The notes: generated from the sequence alone by a model not told the origin. 64,000 bases of DNA from Apostichopus japonicus (GCF_037975245.1 NC_092582.1:2433001-2497000); one strand, 5' to 3'. Counted from the first letter of the stretch, positions 36,171-50,501 are shown. Program-made: numbers and translations.

Positions 36171-39100
36171 GATTGATAAAGTGACTGTGATTGAGAATGA
36201 ATATTTGAGGTAAAGGTAAAGTGAGAGTAAATGAATGAGAGAATTAGAGAGAGTGAACGACGGAATAATGAAAGGATAAAAATGTCGGAGAATTAGAGAC
36301 GGAATTTTAGAGTGAATGATAGAGTAAGCGACCAATCCGAATATGAATGGGGAGTGTGGCGATTATCCGTATTTGCTGTGGCGCTGCGTTAATCGAGAGT
36401 TTGCGCAATCGCGATCCCGGCATTGTATACTATTGCACAACCAGCTATACTGAACTCGCTTTCGACATATTTTAGATTTGTAGATTTTTGTAGGGTTCAA
36501 GATCTTAGATTGCAAAAAACTTTTATATTCTCTCTTCATATTTCTCTCTCATTCTCTCTTCTAATCCATTTAAACTAAGGTGAAGGATAATTTATATTTT
36601 TCCATCTGCAAATAACACAAAAAGTAAAATTATTACCGTGACCTCGATACTATCGATTATCACCGGTGATCAATCACACAAAATCGACAAAAAGTCAACG
36701 AAAATTAACGATCTTGAAAGAAAAGAATAAAAATGGGGTGTGTGTGCTGTAAAGCGTTACACCAGAAAAGTCACCCATATAGCAATAGTTGGTATAACAA
36801 AGGAACACACGAAACGGAAGAGAACCCTATATGATCCAATATCTGTGGTTTGTTGTTTCTGACACAGACAATTACCAAACCAGGTCAGTCTGCTATACGA
36901 TATTTATATTAGAAGTCATTACCTAAATTAAGATCAAGTCAAACATATGTGTCGGAGTGTTTACGATTGTGAGTGAAGTATGCTTCCAGCCAGTAAATTG
37001 CAGTTACATAGTTACTGTAAAAATTGCTTGATATAATCTGACTAATTATTCAAAGAAAAAAATTCGAGAAGCTAGAAAGATCTATCAAATAAAACCATAT
37101 TTATCTTAGTTAACACCAGGAAAGTAGATAATAGTAAACTGTAAATAGTTGGTGCATTATGCATAATACAAAGAGCAAAAGTTGATTTACTGCTTGAAGC
37201 AAGCACAACAGTGTTTCAATCAACTTAAAAACTAAATATGAGATGTTCGTAAAGCTGATTGAATTATGTAACAAATCGGAGATGTCCATTCTGTTTATTT
37301 GGGTATAAATTTGTATTATCTTCAACTATGAATACTGTCATATCTGGGAAGATATTGTAGGGCGTATGAAATTTGTCTCTGTCATATATACATAACATAT
37401 TCCCGATATTGATATTGTCATCGACCATCGATACGCATGCGCATGCGTCACCGTTGGAAACTCAATTAAACCCTGCTCTGTACTTTTAACGTATAAGTAT
37501 AATTTATACTGAAGTCACAATGTTAGTGACTGATATATGCAACAAAATGTTTCCTCTAGATTTTTTGACTTTAAAATTTATATGTAAACAAAATTAAACA
37601 ATATCTAGAAATAGACATAGAAATGTGGAGGTCCTTGCAGGTCAACATCAATTCTCACATTGCGCATTACTGACATGTTTCTAGGACAACACACAAAGAT
37701 CATTCATAGTGCAAACGAATCTGAAATTTACTACGCTCATACAACGTATAATACTGAAGAACATGATAATAGTAAAATGCCAAGGTTATTTCTCAGTCAA
37801 TTTAATTTATTAGTATTTTCTTCTAATTTTAATAATCTGTCAATATCTTAATCAATACTGTTTTACTTGTCTAACAAATATTATTCTTCATAATTATTCA
37901 CAACCAGTAATTATTCATAATCAACAATGCCTTCGACGATGCTACAAGGCCCGTCATAAATAAGTTATGCATAGAAGCATTTTGTTTTGATAAATTTTAG
38001 GAATATCATTGAGATTCATTATTTGGATAATACTTTCTTCTGTATATTCTAGCATTTTAATAGAAATGACAAACACATAATGCCTATTGGAGGTGACCAA
38101 AACTACTCTCAAAATATGCTAGAAAGTTCAATTAAATTGTGACCTGTTATAATATTGGTTGAAACAGTTATTTCGCTCCCTTATTATTATTTTAATTCAA
38201 CACTACAATACCTATTATTATCTGGCCCTAAGTGACAGGTAAATGACCTTTATGAAAATATATTTACAAACTGTTCATCCATTTGATGGCACGTGATAAG
38301 CGTAAACAATACAAAAGATATGTAAAGATTCAAATAATGTATATATGCGTTAATGTATGACTTTATTTTGGACGAAACATTGCACTGAAAACCCAAAATT
38401 TGAAATGAAGAAGAATGAGACATAAAAGAAACATTTAGTCCATTTAATCAGGTTTGGGAGTTGAGTAAAAAATTTTACCATATCTACCGAGAAATACCCA
38501 AAACATGGTTAAAATTGTTCCAAACAAGACAGGCACCCTTCTTAATTGTTTTGTCTCTTCGACAAGCGAATGTTAATTAAAGCGATGATTTATAAGTTGA
38601 TTCAACTCTTAACATTTCATCGCTCATGTATTGTAAATTAATATGAACTAAACTGCCAAAAGTCAAATTGACAATTGATTTTCAGTTCTCCGTCTACTTA
38701 ATTAATTAACATAATACTTAATTACTTCATATGAAACTTTGACGAGTCATTCTAATTATCTATATCATTGTGGAGATTATTAGTGTAGATTGTCGAAAAA
38801 AAAGCAAGTTTTTAAGTAAACAGAAGTAAAAACAATAAAGCTATTTTATTAATAAATTTACCATCATACCATACCAATAATCATTAAAGCAAAGACGTAT
38901 TTCCTCCCCGATATTACCCCGCTCCTGTTTAAAATAAAGTTAACAACTCTTGAAATATTGAAATAAAAAAAAAACAGCGATTTCAATGGCAAGGACGAGA
39001 ATGACTGTTTTATCTCATGATCCTATGTCTTTTTGTCTTGTGGGGGGGGGGGGGGAGCTTTTATAAATCTGGACTATTTAAAGCTTTCATATTATAATAT

Positions 39101-40094
39101 CATCGTCTGTTCTAGAGATATTGTGCATGTTTTCTCATTATCTAATTAACTTTTTGTCGTAGACAATGCATCATTCTTTCAATATTTTTTATCTAAGACT
39201 AGACCTGTTCTCATCCACTTAATTTATCTTACCTTTTATTTTTTTCCTTTCTACTTAACTAAAAACTAGAGAGAGAAGAACATGCGATATACTTTTACCC
39301 TTTAAAAAATAACATATAAATGATGTCAAACGTCTCCATATGAGTGGGTTGATTCCATCCTGTATAGATCATTCTTCCAAGCTATGTTGCGTGACATAAA
39401 CTTCAAGCTTCAGCAATGCCCTACATAATATTCAGACATAATTTCCGTCTTTTGAGCCCAAAAAAGAATACAGTATGCAGTTAAATTTATATGTCTTGTA
39501 AGTTTAATTTTTATTTCTTTTTTATTCTCATTTTTTCTTTTCTTTTTTTAATATATATCTTGTATTTTCTCCAACACTGATATAATTAGTTTTTTTGCGG
39601 TTGTAGCTCAAATAAAATCAATCGTTGTATTTCAATGGCAGAAATTGGTACATTTCCGTTTCCTTGTAAATCGAATTTCATGAAAGGAGATGGCAAGTGG
39701 AGAAAATTTTTTATTCCGAAGTGAAACTAAAGTGTCTGATGGAAGTATTTATAGTTCTTGATTTTCTTTAGAAAGAACTTTGACTATTCATAAATGCACT
39801 GAACAAATGTAACAGCCTACACAGCATGAACTCTCTCGGTTAAAAAAAAACAGCGACTGATTTAGTTTATTGATCAGTAAAATGTTCTAAAACATTACAT
39901 ATTATCACTTAATGTATGTGCGTTTTGAATGTAACTTGTTGCATAAGAGACATGATCTATGTGGTCAATTATCTAACATTTCTATGCGTGAAATTGGAAT
40001 CGGTAATGTTTTTAGCAAGTGCAATAAAGGGATTAAATACATCGGTACATAAGGATAGAAATAGCGATGTTTATTACCATTATGGTAAACAATA
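36171..40094. other. non-coding stretch, probable TRPC intron
   Basis: AT-rich sequence. A short CpG-containing segment (36350-36430) contrasts with its surroundings but shows no frame of interest. There is a poly-G run at 39042-39056. No second TRPC exon was recognised. Open frames here are 60-71 codons long and unremarkable. Confidence 0.5.
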
Positions 40095-40785
40095 GCTCTA
40101 ACAGAAAGCTAGGACAATAGCATTTACAATGACAGTAACAGCATCAAGAATAAAATTGAGGACTGTGAAAATAACAGCAATAAGAATACAAATATAACAA
40201 TAGCATTAACAATGGCGAATGCAATAATAATAATAGCAGTGAAAATTAAACTGACAATAGCAGCACCAATAACGATATCAATAACAATGACAATAACAAT
40301 AGCAATACCAAAATAGCAAGAGAATTAAAAATGGAGAAACAATAACAATAGCAGTGACAAAGAAATTGACAATAGCAGCACCAATAACTTTAACAATGAC
40401 AATAGACATAACATTACAAAAAAATAACAATAGCATTAACAATGACAAAACACAATAGCAGTGACAATAACAATAGCAGCACCAAAAATGTTATCAATGG
40501 CAATAGCAACAACATTACCAAAATAGCAAGAGAATTGACAATAGCGAAAGCAATAACAATACTAGAGACGGTGACAATGACAATAGCAGCACCAATAACG
40601 ATATCGATGATCATAGCAATAACAATATCAAAATAGCAAGGGAATTAACAATGGCGAAAACAATAACAATAGCAACGATAAAGATAATGACAATAGCAAC
40701 ACCAATAACGTTTGCAAAAACAATAGCAATGACAATACCAAAATAGTAAGAGCATTAACAATGGCGAAAACAATTCATTCTAAAT
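40095..40785 (+). repeat. ~110-bp minisatellite of AAC/AAT/AGC triplets
   Basis: A-rich sequence built from ACAATAGCA-like triplets. The landmark AATGGCGAA and its variants recur at 40211, 40330, 40441, 40540, 40650 and 40760, spacings of 99-119 bp and exactly 110 for the last two. The marker AAATAGCAAG recurs at 40311, 40521, 40631 and (as AAATAGTAAG) 40741. About six to seven units. Ile/Val and Asn-rich frames here come from the repeat. Confidence 0.9.
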
Positions 40786-42981
40786 AAATATTAAATGGCT
40801 GGCTCGTTGCTTTAAAAAAAACAACTTTAACGAGGACGTTATGAGTAATGTTAATCCATTGTTTTACAATTCCAATCGTCAAATAGATTGTTAGCATGAT
40901 ATAAATGACGTCACACCCAAAAATGCAATTCAATATCATATTTTGCCTTGACGTTTTACTAATATATTGTGATCATGTAGTCACAGACTACAAAAGTCTA
41001 CTGTTTCCTTAAAGACTTCGTAATCGACTTGTGGTTTTGTGCTAAAATTGATAATGCAACCACTTTGATTGATAAGATATCTCAACATATTTGTATGTAA
41101 CCTATACATTAATATACTTGTAAAAATATTCTTCTATAGAACATCGAACTCTTTTCTGCCTAAATTGTCCATGGAATGAAATAACTAAATATGCATGTGT
41201 TTGTTATAATAATACTAATAGTGGATAGCGTATGCATGTCTCCATAATACCCTATGATGATCACAATGCAAGACACTGTGACAATAACATCATCTATGCA
41301 TACGGACTTCACTGTGTGATGTATGTCCTCGGAACTCCTATAGGATACACAATGATGGTATATTGACAAAAAAACGCTCGTCATTATCAATTATATTCTA
41401 AACCCAAACTCATTGCTATGAGAAATAAGTCAACGATTTTCAAAAAGTTTTTCTTAACCCCAGAGGCGAAAAATGCATCTACACAATCTCAACGAATTTT
41501 AATAGCGTTTTATACACGAATTGCCTAATAAGTGAATTAAAAGCACATCATTTGTTTATTGTTGACATATCGACCCTTAGGCAATTCCATCAAAATAATA
41601 ATTAAAGTAATCATTCTTTATCTAAGGATTATATATATGTATATGTATGAAGAGAGACAGGCAGAATTAATAAGACTTAAAGCAAGACTCGTTTCTTGTA
41701 AATCAAGGTTAAAGTAAAATAATTCTGTTTTTTTTTTTGATCTGAGTATAGAAATTATCTTTGGCTGCTTAATCGACAAGAATGATATATGTAATTTAAG
41801 AATAAACATTATGTTAAATCATTGTCTAATTTATATTTGGTGTGGATAATCATGGGATAATCTACTTATAATTTGAGCAAAAGTAGATCCCTTTAAGCTC
41901 AGAGTAATTTCACGGTAATATGCTACATCGTCCCTGCTTTCAAGTAGAAATTATAACAGCAGACATTCGACAGTCAATTCATTAATATTTATATACACAG
42001 CCCCCCCCCCCCACCTCCCCCCCCTCAAAGAAAAAGAGAAAGAATAATAAATAAAAAATAAGGATTATATTTACTGGGCATATTTCTTATACCAAAAATA
42101 GTTTCCAAATTAATGTTCGTTGATAATTTTCAAGTTGACATTATAGCCCATTGGTTAAAATTTACACCCTTTACACCCTCCCCCAACCACGCCCTTCTTT
42201 CCTAAAGTGGCCTCATGTAAGAATTTTCTACTGGGATGGGTTGGGGGTGGGATACAATCGAAATTTCAAAATGGAGTCCTGTGAATTTTCTGGTTGAATT
42301 AACGACATAAAACCATATACCTCAATATAGTATATGTGTTAACAGTAAGAACAATTTTCTTGATTCATTCGGCATTTTTGACATGATCGGTGGAGCCCAC
42401 AAAGGGGATCCTGTACGTGGAAGAGGTGATACTTGGGGGGGGGGGGGAGGGGGAGGGTATACACAAATGTGGGTTATATGATCTATAACTTCTGCAGTGG
42501 GAATCGCAGGGTTCCTTCTCCTAAAATATGTATACCGCTATCAAGCCATATGAGGTTTCCGGGTTGCTCTTGTTGTTAATTTCTGAAATTCGCCTCTCTT
42601 TTCTACATCGTCAAACTTTGAAATAATTAGGTTATTCTTGATAATTATAAAAACAGTATCTCTTAATATTAATATAATGTGCATGATCAGTCACAAGTAG
42701 TTCAGCGGACCTTTCTGTTTTGAAATCAAAACCGTGACAGAATATTAACATTTCATAATTATACTGCTCTTGTTCAGGATCTTACTTAAGTAGAGCGGAA
42801 CAAGACTAGGGTCGACTTTCCAGCCGTTAAACATAAAGTGCCACGTAGAGCAAAACAATGACTCAGTACATTAGTTTGTCAAAATAAAAGAAATACAAGA
42901 AAGAAAAAGAAAAATTCAACCTCAAATTTCCCCTCAAGAAAATATTACCTTAAAACGAAAGCATTATCATTTGTTATATAC
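40786..42981. other. gene-free stretch
   Basis: Two homopolymer-rich patches (poly-C 42001-42027, poly-G 42436-42458). No gene recognised. Confidence 0.6.
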
Positions 42982-43146
<165 letters not shown>

Positions 43147-45914
43147 TAACCTACACATAATAAAATGGTTTATTTAATCGTCAGTTTGAAACTAATTTCC
43201 TTGCCTATTTTTGATAAAAACCTTACTCACAAACATATGACTAATTGGTTTTTAATGTGAAGACATCAACCTTGGGGAGATCCATGTACCATTGGTAGCA
43301 TTCGATTAGACTTACTCAAGTCGTAATTTGTTGTCGTTCTATTCACTTACACGATCTGGTATTGATTGGTAAGCTGCACCAGATATTATAATGGAGGGAA
43401 AAAAAGAAATTTTAATAAAATCATATCGAGAGGAGAAAATAACATGTCATATGGTTGATATGAGCTGTAAACCAAAAAAAAAATAGAAGGTTACAGATAT
43501 AGTAAACAAGTTTCACGTAGATGATTTGTGATTTGACTATAGATTTGACCATTGTAATCCTTATTGTACGTATTGATGACGTAAACAAAATCCTTGGATT
43601 CTGTACAGTCGCCGCGATGCTGTGTGTGATGTACGGATGCGAACGCATCTAAGTGTTATGCCCATATTTAGGTTATGCAACTTGTTTACGAGCGGAGTAC
43701 ATGAGCTGATCAGAGAAATATATAGTTTAGCACAGGTAACACGGCATCGTACGATATTTACGCCCCCCCCCCCCAAAGGTAGTATAGCAAATGAAACCAA
43801 AGTAATGACGCCATATTGTTTTAAACTTAATCTGGTTTCGAAAAAATCTACTCACTTTATCCGTAAGTCATGAGATTGCCGGGTTTAAACATCAGCGCTC
43901 ATGAACCTTTAACATGAGCATGTATAGTATCTATTCCCTTTACAAGTGACTAGTGATACTTCACTTGATGTAATATCCTCATAATCACAGGGTCACATAA
44001 TCGTGATGTTAAGGAACTTGGGTTGAGGGTGGACCAAGTTGCTTCGTTTGTCGTACAGGGCTCTGTATACCTTGGGTGACTCTTCTTAAAAAGTGCATCT
44101 ATCAATTACAAAGAATTTTACCATGGAGTAGAATCTCGAAACGATTAGAAACAACTCCGGAATGAGTACATGCCATTTGTAGCTTCTGCACACATAAAGG
44201 TAACATTTTCTCGGCTACCGTAGTAATGATAACGATCAGCCGACAAATACTTTCTGAAACAAAATGGCTGGCCCCATATTAAACATTTTCAAATTGCCTA
44301 ACAATCCGTCCTGAGTTCAGTATTAGAAACTCACATCTAGATTGTCAATATTGCTTTTACCAGTCTAAATAATCAAAGTAATAATATAAACATAGTACCT
44401 AAGTGAGCATACGTTAACAAATAAATGGCGAAAAATTTCACGTGATAGTAAAAAAAAAAAAAAAAAATGATGTTATCAGATATTTGTCCTTCACATCACA
44501 GCATTCAAACAACGCTGCTCCATATTAGATTTCCAAGTATGGTATGTTAATATAGAGGGAAAGTTCACGCAACCTCTTTTCTTGTCGCTACTACATTCCA
44601 TGTGGGCGAGAATGTTTCAACGACTTCCTCGTTATAGAAACGTCTGATTAAAGTAGCTTTTAGGGTAATTTGACCAGATTAAATAATTTTGTTAATTGAC
44701 CAAATCAAGGAACCTTGCTAGATTATTGTTTTTATAATATGAAGGTTAATTAGCGGGTTATATTAACGTAATCAAGTAAATTAATTCTAATCGATTCTCG
44801 GCAATTTGATACACAAGGCCCCCCTTGTTTTGCTTTTTTTTTGGGGGGGGGGATATGTCTAAGTAATAAACACAACCAACTTAAAGTTTTCAATCGTTTC
44901 GACGGGTATTTCTTCATTATTTGAAAAAGAAACCTGAGTATTACAAATTTAATAAGCTACTTTGCTTTGGGATTTAAGTATCGAATATTGCATCGTAAAA
45001 ATGAATAATGGCAACTTTGAGACAGCTCCTTTAAAGCGAGATCCGGGGTTTGGATCAACTAAAGAGAACCTTGATTCAAGTACGCAATGATGACAGTATC
45101 AAACAGGAACCTGTTCTGCCCACCCCTCCCCCTCCCCCACCCCCACCCGAAAAAAAACAAGTGAAAATATTTGCTCAAGATAATGCAGACTGTGTTACAG
45201 TACTGTTTTTTAAAAAAATTTATTGAGCGATGCAAATGTAACAAAAATGTGATGTCACTTGTTAAACATTTCTCACCCCCCCCCCTTCGAAAAAAAAGAC
45301 CTCCCATGCATGTACAGAGAAAGAATAAAAATGGTTTCTTTTTAGTTAATATTCTAGGACTTAAACAGCAAACCTGGCATTCATAAAAGAACAAAATTGG
45401 GGAAGAAATTACAGATTTTGCTTTAATTTTCCGCGAACTAAAATTCTTCGCCTGAGGCTCTTGTGAGCTTGCGCTGTTGGAAATATTGTCTATTTAGTTC
45501 GTACTGGTGATTCGGCCATGTTTTTTGTTCAGTTTAAACGTCACTGAAAAACCTAAGAAAATGAGAATCTATCTCAAGTTTCATGGATTGTGTACCTTCA
45601 TAAGAAATATATACCATAGGGAGGATTACATGTTTATAACTAATGTATCATATTTCATAGGTTGGCTATCTTTAACAAGAAGAATACATTCTACGGAGAA
45701 TTACCTTTATAATCTATACATGTATACTCTACGGATCACATCTAAAATTGAAAAATATTGTTGTAATACAAAGTCATTTATCATGATAAAACTCTTAACA
45801 TACTTTTCATGTTCGATCAAAAGGAGAATGAAAGGACATTTAAGTTAGGAAATCCATTGAACATTGAAACCATACTATGCGTATGATGGTTTCTCATATG
45901 TGGTGTTTTCCCAA
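43147..45914. other. gene-free stretch
   Basis: No gene recognised. Poly-C (43764-43774), poly-A (44450-44467), poly-G (44842-44852) and C-rich (45118-45150, 45276-45286) tracts are present. A 113-codon frame at 45507-45848 starts with GTG and matches nothing known. Confidence 0.55.
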
Positions 45915-45950
45915 ATTATTATTATTATTATTATTATTATCATCATTATG
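45915..45950. repeat. (ATT)n microsatellite
   Basis: About eight ATT units followed by ATC units, sitting at the 3' edge of the recognisable LINE homology. It may have arisen within, or mark the end of, the element. Confidence 0.9.
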
Positions 45951-46159
45951 CGGCTAACGAAAGGGGAAAGGTTTATATCATAAAAGATCTTAAATGGACT
46001 CACGCTTTCACTAAAGTAACGTTTCGCCCATGTGCACTTTAGGCTGTGAATAAAACTTTCAATGTGTATAGCCTTTAAAACCACCGTACTTAACTGTATT
46101 TACTAAGGTAGTGCGCTTCACTTTGTCGGGATTATACCAGCCCAAATAAAGTAAAAAAT

Positions 46160-47500
46160 TATTGTTTCAAAAGGTTTTAATAAAACGTTTGGGAGGATTA
46201 GGAATAATTAAAAACAAGTATACGAGTTGGGACAGGTCGTATAGCTTTTCACAATAATGTTCCTATACCCATGGGAGAAAGGTCACGTGATAACCACATA
46301 TGCAAGATATTTTTACGTCCAGAAAGTTTGGGCTGAAAATTGAACCTGAACGTGTCATCCCCATTGCTGGCAATGAAAATTCCTAAATACTTAAAGTGGC
46401 CGTTTTTTACCTTAATAGTCACATATTTGACATAAGGAGGGGCTCAAAGCTTATATGGGCCAAGTGGGTATAGAGACATGATTTGTCTTAACTGACTGTC
46501 AGCCCTTAGGCCTGTTTAAACGCCTTGAGGGTACTAAGAGTTTCCCTCAACGACTCGTTACTCCCATCTAGACAAAAGAACTGTGTCATCAGCGTACATG
46601 AGGACTTAAGTTTCACTGCCAGCAATATTAATACCTTTAATACTCTAATTATGAAATCATTTCCAGTGTCCCGAATCTCAACACAAATTATAAACAGATA
46701 CGGACTCAGCAGACAACCCTGTCCTACTCCACACTGAATGGGGGAAAATCCAGTAGTAAAATAAAAACCATTATTGCAAACACATGTGTGCAATTGCTGT
46801 AAAATACCTTAACCCACCTCTTAAAACTCTCACCAAAATTAAAATATGCATGAAGTGTAGAGTGGATAAACCAACACTCGAGACTATTAAAAGCCCTTTT
46901 CAAAATCTAATACAAAGAGGAGACCAGGGATGTTATTTCTTATCAGTATAGTCTATCAAATCAAGAACGAAGCGTACAGTTTCACCTATGAATCTATCCC
47001 TTAATGAAAACCCGATTGAAGATAGGGTTGTAATGACTTTAGAGAAAACACGTTTTAGCCTAGCTGTAATAGCCTTCGCGCCTATTTTATAATCAGTATT
47101 TAATACAGTAATCAGACGATAATTTTGTATCGAGGTGGAATCCTTACCAGGGTTAAGAATGAGTGTCATGATTTCTCTGGCTTGTTCGTTCAGCAGGAAG
47201 CCTGTGTGATAACTTAAGTTTAACGCGTCCACCATCAAATCACCAGTACTGGGCCAAAACTTCTTATAAAATCTTACCGAAAGGTCGTCACTGCCAGGTG
47301 CCTTTGTCATTGTTTAGTGACTTAAGTATACCTGCGTGCACTCGACAAGAGACACTCCACCCTCACAGGAGCAAGAATCGTCGTTACTTAATGCTAAATT
47401 TGAGAGCCCGTCAAAAACAAACCATGCATCTACATATGAATAATTCGAAGAATAAAGTCTGGTGAAATAGATTCGAATTTCCTCTAAAAATGTCATATTT
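46160..47500 (-). pseudogene. LINE reverse transcriptase domain, broken
   Basis: Minus-strand fragments give the usual order of RT blocks: KAPGSDDLSVRFYKKFW (about 47255-47310); a block with NYRLITVLNTDYKIGAKAI; then GFSLRDRFIGETVRFVLDL (about 46950-47010); the GQGCLLSPYLF block (about 46700-46740); and the YADD catalytic box, still readable at 46585-46596 but in a different frame from its right-hand neighbour LDGSNESLRETL. At least two frameshifts and several stops separate these blocks. The GFSLRD block normally reads Q-GF-xGR, so conserved residues are also lost by substitution. Confidence 0.9.
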
Positions 47501-47944
47501 GTCGGTTAACCTCACATGTTCCCTATAGAGTTATTTTCTTTGTTACGTTTTGCAAAATTTAAAAAATCCTTTGTATTTTTCTCCCCCTCCTCCCCCCTCC
47601 CCATCTTGCTCTAGATCTAATAATAGTTCCATTTAACTTGTACTCATAGAGCAACACTACATCATTTGGGCGTTCCTTAATTGGGCGCGCAACTCCAGTG
47701 CTTCGTTCTCAAGGATCTTTTGCTCATTGGCAGAGATCTCTTTCATGAGTACATCTTCATTCTTGCGTCGCTCCTTGGCCTTTTCTTTAGAATAGGTCAC
47801 ACTATGAGTTCAAATTTTAAACTTAAGGAATATTCCCACTTAGAGGACGGATCGTTAAGGCTTCCGTCGACCATAACGGTATATGAATAAGCCCTCATGC
47901 ACACAAGACTTATATATCCCGTGTTATTCAAGAAGTCATTGTTA

Positions 47945-48330
47945 AATTTCTAATATGCTGGTACTCTTTTAAATGAACGAAGTTGGATCGACATACTTAT
48001 CATGAAGTGGGGGTCTGATTGGACACCCGGGCAATTGAGTATATAAATAACAGAATGCAAACGGGTTTTAGATAGCAGAAAAATATCTAGCCTAACATGA
48101 TTCCCGCTCGTGATATTTGAAGACCAAGTATACTCTCCAATAAAGGGGTTTCTGTATGTCTCCAGACATCAACCAAATTGTACATATTCATCAACGCTAG
48201 GCATTCCTCTCGAGCCCCCAAGTCAGTCATCGGTTTACCAACAACCTTGTCTATTTCTAAGTTTAAAACAAAATTAAAATCGCCAGCGACAATGATACAC
48301 TCATTATGGAAGGATTGTTGTTAAAAATAT
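47945..48330 (-). pseudogene. LINE endonuclease domain, broken
   Basis: In one minus-strand frame, HNECIIVAGDFNFVLNLEID is followed by a KVVGKPMTDLGAREECL stretch. This carries the GDFN catalytic box of the endonuclease/exonuclease/phosphatase fold used by LINEs to nick target DNA. Further on, after a frame change, come the EYTWSSNI and VRLDIFLLS boxes and a QSDPHFMIS segment that stands where the family usually has S-D-H. The His is kept but displaced by an extra Pro. An APN-type segment (NESAPNADTPL) lies just before the domain. The amino-terminal part, near 48350-48640, is only faintly readable. Confidence 0.85.
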
Positions 48331-48872
48331 CTATAAAACACAATGGTGTATCAGCGTTAGGAGCCGATTCATTAGTTTATACCAAGTTTATGACGTATTT
48401 TTCATGATTTGAAATAGTGCAAATAGCTGACAAATATTAGACTAAACTCCACCAAAATATAAATGAATTTTAATGTTAGTTCTTTTGGAAAACTGGGGGT
48501 ATAGGCTTAGGTAAAGTTGCTACCAACGGCCCAGTAGTCCTAATACAATCTCTCATGTTCTACTTGAGCTGACTTTGTTTTGCAAAGTGACTGATGTAAT
48601 GCAAGATTAAGCATGTGTTGTGATCAACAAATTCACCAAACCAGCATAGTAAGCTTTATTTGCGTACAGAAGTCGCTATACGGAAAGCATTACTTTAAAA
48701 GATGATCATGTTTGCTTATGTTCTTAAATGTTTCTTTTGTTTTTTGTTGGTTTCTTTGTTTTGTTTCTTGTTTCTTTTATATGTTTGGTTGTTTTGTTTG
48801 TTTATCTTTTCTCTTTCTTTTTTTAAGTCTCAAGTCAAGTGTTGAGGTTGCTTAAGTCACTGCGACAGTAAC

Positions 48873-48934
<62 letters not shown>
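48873..48934. repeat. (TA)n microsatellite
   Basis: About 30 TA steps just beyond the 5' side of the LINE remnant. Confidence 0.95.
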
Positions 48935-48937
<3 letters not shown>

Positions 48938-49359
48938 TCAGCCTCTTTAATCCAGCCAGTCTTGGCCAGTTTAAATTACGTTATCCAATTTACCATACCG
49001 ACTGAAGCCCGGCGTATAATTCCGTTATCCCATTTTTTTTTTCTTCTGAGGCATGATATTGTTGAGCAACAAACCTCGAAAATAATATTTCAAATGAAAT
49101 GGAAAGAGACAAGCAATGAACAGGCCGCCATGGAAACCTGATACGAGGGGTCACCTGGATGCTAATATTCACATAAATGTCAAAGTCAGGACCTGCCATT
49201 CCATTCTCCTCCTCATTGAATTATCTCCAAGGCTTTCGGAAAAGTGAACCTTGGATATAACGAGGCAAGTTAAGCGAAGCGAAATCTATTAAAATTCCAT
49301 CTGGCATAGAATAACGAATCACTGACACCGATTTTTCTGTTGTGTGATTAACATATATT

Positions 49360-49389
49360 TACATCTTGGTTCCGTCAAGGTACCTGGCT
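49360..49389 (-). repeat. dispersed 30-bp repeat, copy A
   Basis: The minus strand reads AGCCAGGTACCTTGACGGAA then CCAAGATGTA. It matches the plus-strand segment at 53434-53463 with only a few changes. Similarity fades outside this core. It is probably a fragment of an interspersed element. Confidence 0.6.
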
Positions 49390-49437
49390 ATATTCCACGT
49401 AGAACTGTACAAATCTATATCTATTAATCGATCAATA

Positions 49438-49438
49438 T

Positions 49439-49488
<50 letters not shown>

Positions 49489-49600
49489 ACATATATATAT
49501 AAATATATATACATATATATATACATATACATATATATACATATATATATAAATATATATGTATGTATATGTATTCGTATATATATATATATATATACAT
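49438..49600. repeat. TA-rich tract with ACATAC/AAATAT steps
   Basis: (TA)n followed by a doubled block containing ACATATACATATATATACAT and TATAAATATATA, ending in TATG/TATTCG steps. Confidence 0.92.
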
Positions 49601-50469
49601 ATTTAATATTGATTTATTGATAGACATATAGATCGGTAGATATATAGATATTTTAGTTGATTTTCGACACTAAAATCTCATAATGAATGCAATTTATTGC
49701 TATAGCTTGTACATTTCAAACATTCGTCAGAGGATTTCGAACATGTTTTTTCAACACCAATGTGAAATAAAAAACGTCGATTGCAGGGATTAGTGACCCG
49801 TTCATTAAATTTTTATTTTTGGGGAAAATAAAACACAGTATCTCGGATTGATCAATTCAAATTTACCTAGGGTTGGCAACGAAACGCATATATAGATCAT
49901 AAAAGCAACCAGCTTTCAATTTCTTCTTCCCCTCCTCTCCCCTCCCCAATCACCCCCTCCCCCTTCCCGACAACCCAACAAAAAATATTAATTATACCCA
50001 TATTGTCAAGTTTCTTTTATATTCCAAGGTAAATTTAAATTCTAGTCAGTAAGCAAATCGTCAAAGGAACATTTGTCGTGTGATATTAATAACACACACA
50101 CATACGTACATATACATAGGCTATATGTGTGCTAAAGCGAGCAACAATATAATGATCTAACAGCCTTCATGGGTGATATTTATTTTCTAACGTGATAAAA
50201 TTCGATACGCGCTATTGATTAACGAGCGGGGAGCCTTTAGCCAAAGTCTAGATCATTCATTATCAAATTGCCTAACAGTTTCTCAGCGATCTTTATATTG
50301 TAAATCTTTCATCTTCTGAACATACCAGGAATGGATCATGAAAGTAAACACGAATGGGAATTTACCAAGGAATTTTGGTTAATCCTTCGGCTTTAATCTA
50401 GATAATATAATTGGTAAATGTGTACTTAATTATTACGATGCGTGACATCGTTATTATCACAGTTGTTAA

Positions 50470-50501
50470 TAAATATATATATATACACACACACACACAC
50501 G

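Larger units (their letters stand above)
45948..48640 (-). mobile_element. L1/Tx1-type LINE, degenerate, about 2.7 kb
   Basis: Read on the minus strand, the segments appear in the order expected of a LINE second ORF: apurinic-type endonuclease, linker, reverse transcriptase, then the thumb and carboxy region. Several frameshifts and stops break the frame, so it is inactive. The linker keeps recognisable pieces such as YEYKLNGTIIRSRARWGE (broken by stops). The carboxy region keeps FNFQPKLSG and MWLSRDLSPMG (about 46260-46340) and a later SLKCTWAKRYF-SVSPFKIF stretch (about 45980-46050). No first ORF or clear 5' end was seen upstream of the endonuclease, so the copy is probably 5'-truncated. 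Clade assignment rests on motif style and is tentative. Confidence 0.88.
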
